Shown piece by piece: positions 25,404-34,451 of a stretch of 64,000 nt of DNA. The DNA lies in the NCBI RefSeq assembly GCF_014836985.1, contig NZ_JACSPU010000002.1, positions 62,001-126,000 of the forward strand, written 5' to 3'. Position numbers and translations under genes: made by a program. The stretch comes from Planococcus wigleyi (GTDB lineage Bacteria; Bacillota; Bacilli; Bacillales_A; Planococcaceae). The notes below the pieces were generated by a model. The model made no database searches and was not told the origin of the DNA. It worked only from the letters and a program-made list of their open reading frames with translations. The stretch's first letter is position 1; the number at the start of each line of letters is the position of its first letter.

Positions 25404-28400
25404 ATGAACTTCTCACTTAATGAAACAAAAATAAAAAAATTATGCGGTCAGGCTGCTTTCAAAAAGGGCCGGGCTTTTATTCAGGCAGGCAAAATCCAGT
25501 TATCGCCGGATCCGAATGAAGATCGGCTGATGAAAGGGGTCGTCAGCGGACGCAATGAATTTTACGTCAGCGTTAAACAGGAAGCAGACGGGGAAATCCT
25601 GGCTTCCTGCAGCTGTCCGCCAGTCGGGTTTGTGTCGACTTATTGCCATCATATTGCCGGCGTCTTGTTGGCGATTGAGGACATGCAGCAGCGTGAGAAT
25701 CCGGCTATGAAAATGCTCAATCTATTCACGCGGCAAACAGCCGGCACAAAAGGAAGACGGCAGTATTTCGACAAACGGCAAACCCTTCAAATTGAATTCA
25801 GCATCCTGCCGGTTTTAATGGGAAAATCGGGTTATATGCTGGGTCTGCGGATTGCTGGGGGAATAACGAACCTGGAACCGATTCGTGATATAGGAGGGTT
25901 CTTGGCTGCGGTAAGGACGGAAGAAGCGTATAGTGAATCACCGGGCTTTTCTTACGCACCACCGGACCACCGCCTTGAAGATGACACTGAAAAAGTCCTC
26001 GATTATTTGGCGAAAACCCGAATGGCCGGAGTTGGAAATCTTGAGCAAACTGATTTATTGGTGATGGCTGCATCGGATTGGGAGCGGCTATTGCCTTTAA
26101 TGCAAGCCGCACCTAACGTCAAACTTATAGGGGCAGGACGAATTATCGAAGGCATCCGTATCGAAAAGGAAATGCCGCTATCTTTCCATTTCGATAAAAA
26201 CCGATCAGGTGGATTTCGGCTGGATGTAGAAGGGCTGGAAGAAGTGCTGATTCTGAAGGCTTACGACATGGCAATTGCGGATGGCGCTCTATACCATTTG
26301 ACTGAAGAAGATGCCAGGCGCCTTGCGGAACTGAAGGAAATGCTGCCTGGCTCAATCGACCAGCTGATCATTCCATCACAGGAAATGGATCGATTTATGG
26401 CGACGGTTGCCCCTGGGTTGGAGCGTTTAGGAAAAGTGCATATTTCAGATGCCGTAGCAGAGCGGCTGGTGGAAACCCCTCTACGCGCCAAACTGTTTCT
26501 CGACCGCATCAAACACCGGCTGCTGGCCGGAGTGGAATTCCATTACGGACATTTGGTCATCAATCCATGTGAAGAGCCGGAAGACGAATTCCGCCATTAC
26601 CCGGGAGTCCGCAGACAGCGAGAGCAGGAACAGGAAATCCTGCGAATCATGAAAGACAGTGCATTTACACAAACTGAAGGCGGCTTCTACATGCAGGATG
26701 AAGAAGCGGAATACCAGTTTCTTTATCATGTCATTCCAGTACTGGAAGAATTGATGCAAATTTACGCAACGACAGCTGTGAAGCTGCGAGTCCAAAAAAA
26801 TTATGGCGGCCCTAAAGTGAAAGTTGAAATCAGTGAACGCACTGATTGGCTGGAGTTCCGTTTCGACCTTCAGGATATACCGGAAGCAGAAATCAAAAAG
26901 ATTCTAAAGGCATTGGAGGAAAAGCGGCCTTATTACCGCATCCCTAACGGAACGTTAATGTCTTTGGAGACGGCAGAATTCCTTGATTTAAGTGAATTTC
27001 TGCGTGAATTGGATATCACCGCAGCCAATTTTGGCAGAGAAGAGATCCGGATTCCATTGGTTCATGGGCTGCATTTGGCCGCATCATTGGATGAGGGACA
27101 GCTTCTTGATCCCGGAGCCGGCTTTGCGCACCTTCTGCAAAATTTGAATCGTCCGGAAGAGCTCGATTCAGACATACCGGAAAGTTTGAACGGTGTACTC
27201 CGCGATTACCAGGAAGCGGGTTTCCGTTGGCTCAAGCTGTTGGCCAAGTATAAATTCGGCGGAATCTTGGCTGATGACATGGGACTCGGCAAAACCTTGC
27301 AGAGCATCGCTTTCATCGTATCGATGCTGTCGGATATCCGTAAGCGTCAGCAGCCTGTGCTTGTGGTTGCGCCTTCATCGCTCGTCTATAACTGGTTGAA
27401 CGAACTGACGAAGTTTGCACCAGCTGTAAAAGCCAAGGTCATCGATGGCAATAAAACACAGCGGGCATCTTTAATTAAAAACTCACAAGAGATGGATGTC
27501 ATCATCACTTCCTATCCTTCCTTGCGCATGGATCAAGTACTGTATCGGGATCAACATTTTCATACGGTATTTTTTGATGAAGCACAGGCGTTTAAGAATC
27601 CTGTGACACAAACGGCGAAGGCGGTCAGAGGGATTCAGGCGGATTATCGCTTTGCGCTTACCGGTACGCCGATTGAAAATTCACTCGACGAGTTATGGTC
27701 CATTTTCAATGTGGTGTTTCCGGAGTTGTTGCCAAACCGCAGGCTGTTCAGCGAAATGAGACGTGACAGCATCAAAAAGCGGGTGCGGCCATTCATTCTG
27801 CGCCGCATCAAGACGGAGGTTTTAACGGAACTTCCGGATAAAGTAGAGACAATCCAATTTTCAGATCTTCAGAAAGAGCAGAAGAAATTATACGCGGCTT
27901 ATTTAGCAGAGTTGAAACAGGATGCACTGAAACATTTGAACAAAGACAGCTTCCAAAAGAACCGCATCCGAATTTTAGCCGGATTGACCAGGCTGCGCCA
28001 ACTATGTTGCCATCCCGCATTATTTGTGGAAGGTTATGAAGGAGGTTCCGCCAAATTTGATCAGTTGATGGAGATTGTAGAGGAATGCCGTCTTTCCGGA
28101 AGGCGTGTGCTGGTATTTTCGCAATTTACTCAAATGCTGGGCCTCATCGGTCACCAGTTGGCGAAAGAGGGCGTGCCTTATTTTTACCTGGATGGCCAAA
28201 CGCCGCCTATGGAGCGGGTGGACTTATGCAGCCGCTTCAATGAAGGGGAAGGCGATTTGTTTTTGATTTCCCTGAAAGCCGGAGGGACAGGCCTGAATCT
28301 GACGGGCGCTGACACAGTCATTCTTTACGATTTGTGGTGGAATCCGGCTGTCGAACAGCAAGCTGCTGACCGGGCACATCGCATGGGACAGAAAAAGGAA

Positions 28401-28559
28401 GTGCAAGTGGTTCGGCTTGTCGCGAAAGGCACCATCGAAGAAAAGATCAATGAGTTGCAGATGAAAAAGAAAAACCTGATCGATGATGTCATCCAGTCAG
28501 GAGAAGAACCGCTGAAAGCCATGTCAGCTGATGATATCCGGGAAATTTTGACGATGTAA
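25404..28559 (+). CDS. SNF2-family DEAD/DEAH helicase with SWIM zinc finger
   Basis: A 1051-residue ATP-driven DNA translocase of the bacterial SNF2 family (YwqA/RapA-like). A SWIM zinc finger at residues 69-83 (CxC, nine residues, CxH) and a long SNF2-associated region precede the motor. Lobe 1 holds DDMGLGKTLQSIAF (about 622) and FDEAQAFKN (about 722). Lobe 2 begins about 880 with GRRVLVFSQFTQMLG and includes AGGTGLNLTGAD and QAADRAHRMGQ. Likely role: nucleic-acid or transcription-complex remodelling, not established for this branch. Four bases separate its stop from the next in-frame ATG, but the true downstream start is further on. Confidence 0.93.
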   Translation: MNFSLNETKIKKLCGQAAFKKGRAFIQAGKIQLSPDPNEDRLMKGVVSGRNEFYVSVKQEADGEILASCSCPPVGFVSTYCHHIAGVLLAIEDMQQRENPAMKMLNLFTRQTAGTKGRRQYFDKRQTLQIEFSILPVLMGKSGYMLGLRIAGGITNLEPIRDIGGFLAAVRTEEAYSESPGFSYAPPDHRLEDDTEKVLDYLAKTRMAGVGNLEQTDLLVMAASDWERLLPLMQAAPNVKLIGAGRIIEGIRIEKEMPLSFHFDKNRSGGFRLDVEGLEEVLILKAYDMAIADGALYHLTEEDARRLAELKEMLPGSIDQLIIPSQEMDRFMATVAPGLERLGKVHISDAVAERLVETPLRAKLFLDRIKHRLLAGVEFHYGHLVINPCEEPEDEFRHYPGVRRQREQEQEILRIMKDSAFTQTEGGFYMQDEEAEYQFLYHVIPVLEELMQIYATTAVKLRVQKNYGGPKVKVEISERTDWLEFRFDLQDIPEAEIKKILKALEEKRPYYRIPNGTLMSLETAEFLDLSEFLRELDITAANFGREEIRIPLVHGLHLAASLDEGQLLDPGAGFAHLLQNLNRPEELDSDIPESLNGVLRDYQEAGFRWLKLLAKYKFGGILADDMGLGKTLQSIAFIVSMLSDIRKRQQPVLVVAPSSLVYNWLNELTKFAPAVKAKVIDGNKTQRASLIKNSQEMDVIITSYPSLRMDQVLYRDQHFHTVFFDEAQAFKNPVTQTAKAVRGIQADYRFALTGTPIENSLDELWSIFNVVFPELLPNRRLFSEMRRDSIKKRVRPFILRRIKTEVLTELPDKVETIQFSDLQKEQKKLYAAYLAELKQDALKHLNKDSFQKNRIRILAGLTRLRQLCCHPALFVEGYEGGSAKFDQLMEIVEECRLSGRRVLVFSQFTQMLGLIGHQLAKEGVPYFYLDGQTPPMERVDLCSRFNEGEGDLFLISLKAGGTGLNLTGADTVILYDLWWNPAVEQQAADRAHRMGQKKEVQVVRLVAKGTIEEKINELQMKKKNLIDDVIQSGEEPLKAMSADDIREILTM

Positions 28560-28716
28560 TCCTATGAGTGTTGCTTATTTATGCCGTTTCAACGGTCAGT
28601 GTTATGAAAAATCCCCGCTGACCGAATTTTTTATGGATTCAACTAAAGAGCTTCTTCGAAAAGGAATTATTGTGTGGGTTTTGGTAAAATGGTTGAAAGA
28701 GAGCCGAGGTGTTGAT

Positions 28717-29331
28717 ATGGATCCGAAAAGCATGCTGGAAAAAGTGAAAAACCGGGTTCCTGATGTACTAGGGAATAAGGATTTTTCTAAATACGCCATT
28801 CTTTTGCCCCTTATCGAAAAAGAGGGAGAAATTCATGTCCTCTTTGAAGTCCGTTCATACGATTTAAGAAACCAGCCAGGCGAGATTTGTTTTCCAGGCG
28901 GCAAAATCGATTTCCAGGATCAGACCGAAGAAGACACGGCGGTCCGGGAAACGATTGAAGAACTGGGAATAAAAAGAGAAGAAATTTCGAATATCTTTCC
29001 ATTGGACTACATCGTTTCGCCTTTTGGCATGATTGTCTACACATTTGCCGGCATTATCGATCCTGAAGCCGAATTCAGCCCGAATCCGCCGGAAGTAGAT
29101 AGCATCTTTACGGTGCCGCTGTCTTTTTTCCTGGAAAAAGAACCGAAAGTGTACAGCATCAACTTTGATATCCAGCCGGAAGAAAGCTTTCCCTATGATT
29201 TGATTGCCGGAGGAGAAAATTACAATTGGCGGACGCGCCAGGTTGATGAGTTTTTTTATATTTATGACGACAAAGTTATTTGGGGATTGACCGCAAAAAT
29301 ACTTGCCCACTTTATTGAGATCATTCGCTGA
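28717..29331 (+). CDS. Nudix hydrolase, CoA pyrophosphatase type
   Basis: A 204-residue Nudix enzyme that by family cleaves CoA or acyl-CoA into phosphopantetheine and 3',5'-ADP. The CoA-type upstream signature is present (RSYDLRNQPGEICFPGGK), and the Nudix box continues to the REtIEELGI part with its metal-binding glutamates. An open frame extends up to 28564, but residues before the ATG at 28717 do not resemble the family. GAGGT (28706-28710) lies 6 bases upstream of 28717, and 204 residues is the family's usual size. It may be co-transcribed with the SNF2 gene. Confidence 0.9.
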   Translation: MDPKSMLEKVKNRVPDVLGNKDFSKYAILLPLIEKEGEIHVLFEVRSYDLRNQPGEICFPGGKIDFQDQTEEDTAVRETIEELGIKREEISNIFPLDYIVSPFGMIVYTFAGIIDPEAEFSPNPPEVDSIFTVPLSFFLEKEPKVYSINFDIQPEESFPYDLIAGGENYNWRTRQVDEFFYIYDDKVIWGLTAKILAHFIEIIR

Positions 29332-29476
29332 ATGGTCTTTTTGTTTTGGAAGAAAACGGGTCTTTTATCGTAATTTTTGAATTATGGCTGCCGAAGCTTT
29401 TAAAGGGCGGCAAGAACGTGTATAATTATTCATATTACTGATAATTATAATTATTTTCACAAAAGGAGTCCTGACG

Positions 29477-30550
29477 ATGACTACATATCAGCTTGAGGTT
29501 ATTGAAAATACCAGCAAAAAAGAAAAACCAGTGAAAGATCAAGTACCATTCGGGACTACGTTCACAGATCATATGTATATCTTGGAATACGAAACTGAAA
29601 AAGGCTGGTATGATCCAAAAATCGTTCCGTACGGCCCGATCAGCCTGGATCCGGCAGCGATGATTTTCCATTATGGCCAAACAGTCTTTGAAGGAATGAA
29701 AGCTTACCGTACAGAAGATGGCCGTATTTTATTGTTCCGTCCGGAAAAGAACTTTGAGCGTCTGAATCTTTCAAGCGAGCGCTTGAGCATTCCGCCAATT
29801 GATGAACAACAAGCTTTGGAGCATTTGACGCAATTGATCAAGCTTGAAAAGGAATGGGTACCGAAAACACCCGGAACTTCCCTGTATATCCGCCCTTATA
29901 TCATTTCAACAGACGCCAACCTGGCAGTCGGACCGTCTCAAACCTATAAATACATGGTGATCTTGTCACCGGTCGGATCTTACTTCCCAGGTGGCCTTCA
30001 GCCGGTTGTCATCCATGTGGAAGACAAGTTCACCCGTGCTGTAAAAGGCGGCACCGGTATGGCCAAAACCGCCGGAAACTATTCATCGGGTTACCAGGCT
30101 CAAGCGAATGCCAAGAAAGAAGGCAACGCGGATGTCCTGTGGCTGGACGGCGTCGAGAAAAAATACATTGAAGAAGTCGGCAGCATGAACATTTTCTTCA
30201 AGATCAACGGCGAAGTGGTGACGCCTGAATTGAACGGCAGTATCTTGAAAGGCATCACGCGCATGTCCATTATCGAGTTGCTTGGCACATGGGGAATTAA
30301 CGTAACAGAAAAACGCATTTCCATTGATGAACTGTATGAAGCCTATGAAGCAGGCCAAGTAGAGGAAGTCTTCGGCACCGGAACAGCTGCTGTTATTTCT
30401 CCGGTTGGAGAATTAAACTGGAAAGGCCAAAAAATGATCATCAACAACCATGAAATCGGTGAACTGTCGCAAAAACTATATGACACGATCACAGGCATCC
30501 AGACTGGGAAAGTTGAAGATACACTCGGTTGGACCGTAGAAGTAAAATAA
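29477..30550 (+). CDS. ilvE: Branched-chain amino acid aminotransferase
   Basis: A PLP-dependent fold-type IV aminotransferase of 357 residues that interconverts Leu, Ile and Val with their 2-keto acids. Recognised by FHYGQTVFEGMKAYR near the N-terminus, GGTGMAKTAGNYSSG, the PLP-lysine region EKKYIEEVGSMNIFF and the phosphate-cup GTGTAAVISPVG. The length matches bacterial BCAT. AAAAGGAG precedes the ATG. A TATAAT box lies at 29421-29426 but its -35 is poor. I saw no T-box or clear CodY site. It is monocistronic. Aliphatic keto acids from methionine salvage are possible extra substrates. Confidence 0.96.
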   Translation: MTTYQLEVIENTSKKEKPVKDQVPFGTTFTDHMYILEYETEKGWYDPKIVPYGPISLDPAAMIFHYGQTVFEGMKAYRTEDGRILLFRPEKNFERLNLSSERLSIPPIDEQQALEHLTQLIKLEKEWVPKTPGTSLYIRPYIISTDANLAVGPSQTYKYMVILSPVGSYFPGGLQPVVIHVEDKFTRAVKGGTGMAKTAGNYSSGYQAQANAKKEGNADVLWLDGVEKKYIEEVGSMNIFFKINGEVVTPELNGSILKGITRMSIIELLGTWGINVTEKRISIDELYEAYEAGQVEEVFGTGTAAVISPVGELNWKGQKMIINNHEIGELSQKLYDTITGIQTGKVEDTLGWTVEVK

Positions 30551-30570
30551 CAGCGAAAAAGTAAATCTGA

Positions 30571-30624
30571 AGCCCGTCGCTGCCCGGTTATCCTTCGTGA
30601 TAACTTGGCAACGACGGGCTTTTC
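30571..30624 (+). terminator. Terminator of ilvE
   Basis: AGCCCGTCG (30571-30579) pairs with CGACGGGCT (30612-30620), with further pairing inside (TGCC/GGCA, GTTATC/GATAAC), then TTTC. Confidence 0.87.
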
Positions 30625-30790
30625 ATTGCGTTGAGCCAACAGCGATTCATAAATTAATGAAAATCAGCACATCATTGAAGAAAGACTGGAAGTATTATGA
30701 TATGGTAGAAAACAGCAATTTACCCTTGAGCGGGGAATCCAAACTTGGATCGACCTGCTTATTTTGACGGGAAAAGGAGTGTGTAAAGCA

Positions 30791-31990
30791 GTGAAAAGCA
30801 TAACCGGTTTAAAGCGCGTCCATTTTATATTGCTGATGGGCGCATTAACATCCTTGATTCCGTTCACGATTGATATGTATTTGCCGGCATTTCCAATCTT
30901 AGCCGACGTCTATGAGACGAATGCCACTTCTGTTCAATTGAGCTTGACCGCTTGTCTGCTTGGGCTGGCACTCGGCCAATTGATCGCTGGCGCACTCAGT
31001 GATATGCAGGGGAGACGCAAGCCGTTGCTGATTTCCCTGGTTGCTTATGCAATAGCGTCGGTAGCGTGCATTTTTGCTCCCAACATTTACATATTTATTC
31101 TCTTGCGCTTTGTACAGGGATTTGCGGCTTCAGGCGGGCTGGTTATTTCCCGGGCAATCGTACGGGATGTCAGCAGTGGAGCGGAATTGACCAGGTTGTT
31201 CGCTTTACTGATGGTCGTAAACAACCTGGTGCCATTACTGGCGCCTTCTGTCGGCAGCGGAGTGCTGTTGTTTGCCGACTGGCGCGGGATTTTCCTGGTG
31301 CTGACCGTATTGGGGATCGTCTTGCTGCTGATTTCGGCTTTCCGCTTAAAGGAAAGTCTCCCTCCCGAAAAGCGCGTCCCGAGCAACTTAAAATCGACGT
31401 TCAGCAATTTCGCGGGAATTCTGAAGAACCGCCAGTTTACCGGTTACGCATTGGCGCAAGGCTTTCTGATCGGAGGTGTTTTCGCCTATGTGTCTGGAAC
31501 GCCTTTCATCTATCAAAATATTTACGGCGTTTCACCTCAGGTGTTCAGCCTGTTGTTCGGTATGAATGGCATCGGTTTGATTATCGGAAGTTACGCTGTC
31601 GGCCGGTTCTCGCATGTCTGGTCTGAGAAACGCTTCCTGGAAACAGCTCTATACAGCGCAACTGCCGCTGGTGCGGTTCTGCTGGCTGTTGTGGTACTGG
31701 AAGGGCCTTTGTGGGCCGTTGTCATTCCGATTTTCTTTTTCGTCATGTCGATCGGTGTGGTCGGAACGGCCGCATTCACACTCGCTATGGAAAGCCAGGG
31801 CCATGTAGCAGGAAGTGCTTCTGCGCTATTGGGGCTGTTGCCTTTCGTTTTAGGGGCTGCGACAGCTCCACTTGTAGGGATTGCTGGAGAAAATACCGCA
31901 GTGCCAATGGGACTCGTCATTTTCTCTATGTGTGCCATCGCCTTATTGGCCTATCTCCTATTGGCGAAAAATTCAACTTCAACGACTTGA
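30791..31990 (+). CDS. Bcr/CflA family multidrug MFS exporter
   Basis: A 12-transmembrane major facilitator drug/proton antiporter of about 399 residues. The family start (TIDMYLPAFPILADVY) and the MFS motif A region (GALSDMQGRRKPLLIS) are plain, as is RFVQGFAASGGLVISRAIVRD. Relatives export chloramphenicol, bicyclomycin, sulfonamides or cysteine; the substrate here is open. I chose the GTG at 30791, 11 bases after AAAGGAG; the frame could start at GTG 30779 or TTG 30764. Single gene with its own terminator. Confidence 0.92.
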   Translation: MKSITGLKRVHFILLMGALTSLIPFTIDMYLPAFPILADVYETNATSVQLSLTACLLGLALGQLIAGALSDMQGRRKPLLISLVAYAIASVACIFAPNIYIFILLRFVQGFAASGGLVISRAIVRDVSSGAELTRLFALLMVVNNLVPLLAPSVGSGVLLFADWRGIFLVLTVLGIVLLLISAFRLKESLPPEKRVPSNLKSTFSNFAGILKNRQFTGYALAQGFLIGGVFAYVSGTPFIYQNIYGVSPQVFSLLFGMNGIGLIIGSYAVGRFSHVWSEKRFLETALYSATAAGAVLLAVVVLEGPLWAVVIPIFFFVMSIGVVGTAAFTLAMESQGHVAGSASALLGLLPFVLGAATAPLVGIAGENTAVPMGLVIFSMCAIALLAYLLLAKNSTSTT

Positions 31991-31997
31991 ACTCACG

Positions 31998-32024
31998 AAA
32001 GCCCAGAGATTTCTGGGCTTTTTG
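31998..32024 (+). terminator. Terminator of the MFS gene
   Basis: A perfect 10-bp stem (31998-32007 with 32012-32021), 4-nt loop, then TT. Confidence 0.87.
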
Positions 32025-32053
32025 TAATGCGTTTAAATGCCTATTTTTAGGAA

Positions 32054-32107
32054 TTTACAGAAGCTAAACATAAGCTTCATGAAGGCTTAATATTCAGGCC
32101 CTACACT
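32054..32107 (+). promoter_or_regulatory. Candidate PhoP box and promoter of the alkaline phosphatase
   Basis: Four TT(A/T/C)ACA-like hexamers occur with exact 11-base periodicity: TTTACA (32054), TAAACA (32065), TTCATG (32076) and TTAATA (32087). A possible -10 TACACT lies at 32102-32107, which places the hexamers at about -60 to -22, the PhoP position in B. subtilis Pho promoters. Confidence 0.62.
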
Positions 32108-32140
32108 GAACTTGTTCATCAAATGACTGGAGGGAAAAAA

Positions 32141-33571
32141 ATGATACATAGAAACTTGAAAATGAAAGTACTTCCGATTGCTTTAGCTTCAGCAGTAGCT
32201 TTAACAGGAGTAAGCTCCTTCTCGTTATCAGCAGAAGCGCATGGCCCCGGCAACAATCAAGGAAAAGCTCCCGAGCACAGTCAAGGGAAGGGCAAAGGCG
32301 GCCATAAAAAAGATAAAGTAAAAAACGTCATTTTCCTGATCGGTGATGGTGTTGGGACATCGTATACATCTGCTCACCGGTATTTGAATGACGATCCTTC
32401 TACTAAGATGGTCGAAGCTATGTCGTTTGATCCGTATTTGGTTGGACAGCAATCGACTTATCCGGAAGATCCGGCGCAAAACATCACCGATTCAGCTTCA
32501 GCGGCAACAGCCATGTCTGCCGGCATCAAAACGTATAACAACGCCATTGCTGTCGATAACGATGAAAGTGAAGTGAAAACAGTCCTCGAGGCAGCCAAAG
32601 AAAAAGGCAAAGCGACAGGATTGGTTGCAACTTCTGAAATCACGCACGCCACACCGGCATCATTCGGTGCACATGATATTGCCCGGAAAAATATGAACGC
32701 TATTGCCGACGATTATTACGATGAATTGATCAATGGCGAGCATAAAGTCGATGTATTGCTGGGTGGAGGCGTCGATTTATTCGATCGTCCGGACCGTAAC
32801 CTTACGGAAGAGTTCCAGAAAGACGGCTATAGCTACGTGACAGACCGCGACGAATTGCTGAGCAACGATGCAGAGCAGGTACTTGGGTTGTTTGCGCCGG
32901 CTGGCCTTCCGAAACTGATTGACCGTGATGACAGCACGCCATCATTGGCGGAAATGACAACGTCTGCAATCGACCGATTGTCTGAAGATGAAGACGGCTT
33001 CTTCCTGATGGTCGAGGGAAGCCAAGTAGATTGGGCAGGGCATGACAATGACATTGTGGCTGCTATGAGTGAGATGGAAGACTATGATCGAGCATTCCAG
33101 GAAGCGATCAAATTTGCTGAAGAAGACGGCAATACATTGGTCGTCGCGACTGCCGACCATTCGACTGGCGGCTTCTCCATTGGCGCAGACGGCATCTACA
33201 ACTGGTTCGCTGAGCCGATCAAAGCAGCAAAGCGCACTCCGGATTTCATGGCTGAACAAATCGTCAGCGGAGCGGATGCAGAAGCAACTTTAAAGGAGTT
33301 TATCGACCTTGAACTGACAACTGATGAAATTGCTGCTGTGAAAAAAGCAGCGGCTGGCGGCAAGTATACGGATGTCGACAATGCCATTGAAAAGATTTTC
33401 GATAAGCGCTCGCATACCGGCTGGACAACTGGCGGCCACACTGGGGAAGATGTTCCGGTTTATGCATACGGCCCCGCAAGCGATAAATTTGCTGGACAGC
33501 TCGACAATACCGATCACGCAAAAATCATCTTTGATTTGCTGAAAGCGAAAGTGGAGATCAACGATAAATAA
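32141..33571 (+). CDS. phoA: Secreted alkaline phosphatase (PhoA family)
   Basis: Releases phosphate from monoesters outside the cell. The 476-residue precursor has a signal peptide (about 1-32, ending SAEA) and then a Gly/Lys/His-rich linker of about 28 residues before the catalytic domain. Active-site features: IFLIGDGVG (metal aspartate), NITDSASAATAM (nucleophilic serine), ITHATPASFGAH, VEGSQVDWAGHDND and the metal histidines in ATADHSTGG and TGGHTGEDVPVYAYG. The mature domain is acidic. I chose the ATG at 32141, 6 bases after GGAGGG. A PhoP-type box precedes it. Confidence 0.95.
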   Translation: MIHRNLKMKVLPIALASAVALTGVSSFSLSAEAHGPGNNQGKAPEHSQGKGKGGHKKDKVKNVIFLIGDGVGTSYTSAHRYLNDDPSTKMVEAMSFDPYLVGQQSTYPEDPAQNITDSASAATAMSAGIKTYNNAIAVDNDESEVKTVLEAAKEKGKATGLVATSEITHATPASFGAHDIARKNMNAIADDYYDELINGEHKVDVLLGGGVDLFDRPDRNLTEEFQKDGYSYVTDRDELLSNDAEQVLGLFAPAGLPKLIDRDDSTPSLAEMTTSAIDRLSEDEDGFFLMVEGSQVDWAGHDNDIVAAMSEMEDYDRAFQEAIKFAEEDGNTLVVATADHSTGGFSIGADGIYNWFAEPIKAAKRTPDFMAEQIVSGADAEATLKEFIDLELTTDEIAAVKKAAAGGKYTDVDNAIEKIFDKRSHTGWTTGGHTGEDVPVYAYGPASDKFAGQLDNTDHAKIIFDLLKAKVEINDK

Positions 33572-33606
33572 TGTTCTTGAAATAAAGGATGGAATGGGGA
33601 ACTGAC

Positions 33607-34251
33607 ATGAAAAAAACCGTTTATTTATTGGCGCTCTCCGCGCTATTGCTGGGAGGATGTTCAGAATCGGATGATTCGACAATGATCGCTTCGGCAGCCG
33701 ATCAGACAAACGATATTCCGGGTTATTATGATGGTTATGTTCTGAGCCCGCAGGTGACAGATGACCGTCTGCTGCAGGAAACCGGCCAAAACAAGCGGGA
33801 TGCCAAAGGAGAGGCAACAGTGAAGGCGGTGAACATGGACAGTGAAACCTATAAGGCGGGTCCGGTGGAGCTGATTGTGGCAGAATCGAAAATCCTTCAG
33901 CTCGAACCGGATTATAGCCTGATTGATTTTTTTCATTCCTATACACATGAACAGGAATTTGAAGTCGTGAAGATGTTTGTGGAAATCACCAATACCTCCG
34001 ATGAACCTATCCATTTTGCACCGGTAGCGTTACTCGAAACTGCTGAAGAAGAATTGAAGCTGTGGGAAGATGATATTTATCTGGAAGAATTGAATGGTGA
34101 ATTGGCTCCAGGTGAAACCAAGACAGGCAATGTCGGATTTATTATCGAAAAAGGTGGAATTGAATCGATAAATATCACCACCAGTGATGTCTTCGACAGC
34201 AAGGACAAACAAATCGCCAAAGCAGTAGAATTCAATACGCAGTTCGAATAA
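33607..34251 (+). CDS. Lipoprotein with a DUF4352/telokin-like domain
   Basis: A 214-residue surface lipoprotein. The signal peptide ends in the lipobox LLLGGC (about C18), followed by an Asp/Ser-rich spacer. The C-terminal part (about 80-210) reads as an immunoglobulin-like beta domain of the DUF4352/DUF5067 type: KMFVEITNTSDEPIHF, LAPGETKTGNVGFII. Such domains are common on Bacillota lipoproteins and have no fixed function. ATG 33607 is 6 bases after GGGGA. It lies 35 bases after the alkaline phosphatase with no terminator between, so it probably shares the Pho-controlled transcript (inference). Confidence 0.78.
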   Translation: MKKTVYLLALSALLLGGCSESDDSTMIASAADQTNDIPGYYDGYVLSPQVTDDRLLQETGQNKRDAKGEATVKAVNMDSETYKAGPVELIVAESKILQLEPDYSLIDFFHSYTHEQEFEVVKMFVEITNTSDEPIHFAPVALLETAEEELKLWEDDIYLEELNGELAPGETKTGNVGFIIEKGGIESINITTSDVFDSKDKQIAKAVEFNTQFE

Positions 34252-34303
34252 TATCGGATTTTTGTAAAATTTTTTTAGAAAAAAAGTAATTATTAAAGTT
34301 TGG

Positions 34304-34330
34304 CAGGCTCTATTCCAGAGCCTGTTTTTC
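34304..34330 (+). terminator. Terminator after the lipoprotein gene
   Basis: A perfect 8-bp stem CAGGCTCT/AGAGCCTG (34304-34311 with 34317-34324), then TTTTTC. Confidence 0.86.
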
Positions 34331-34451
34331 TATTTTTAAAATTGACGGAAAATAAAGAAAATATGTTTTTAAACAGATTGGAACAGTGTATGATAGAAGC
34401 AATTAAAACGGACGGAATAGGAAATTTCTTTACTAAAAGGAGAGGTTCGCC

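Noticed and set aside
28564..28716. Longer N-terminus for the Nudix protein
   Set aside because: Residues are not family-like and exceed the normal length; GAGGT supports ATG 28717.
29360..29476. CodY box upstream of ilvE
   Set aside because: The best candidate (AATTTTTGAATTAT) has too many mismatches to the consensus.
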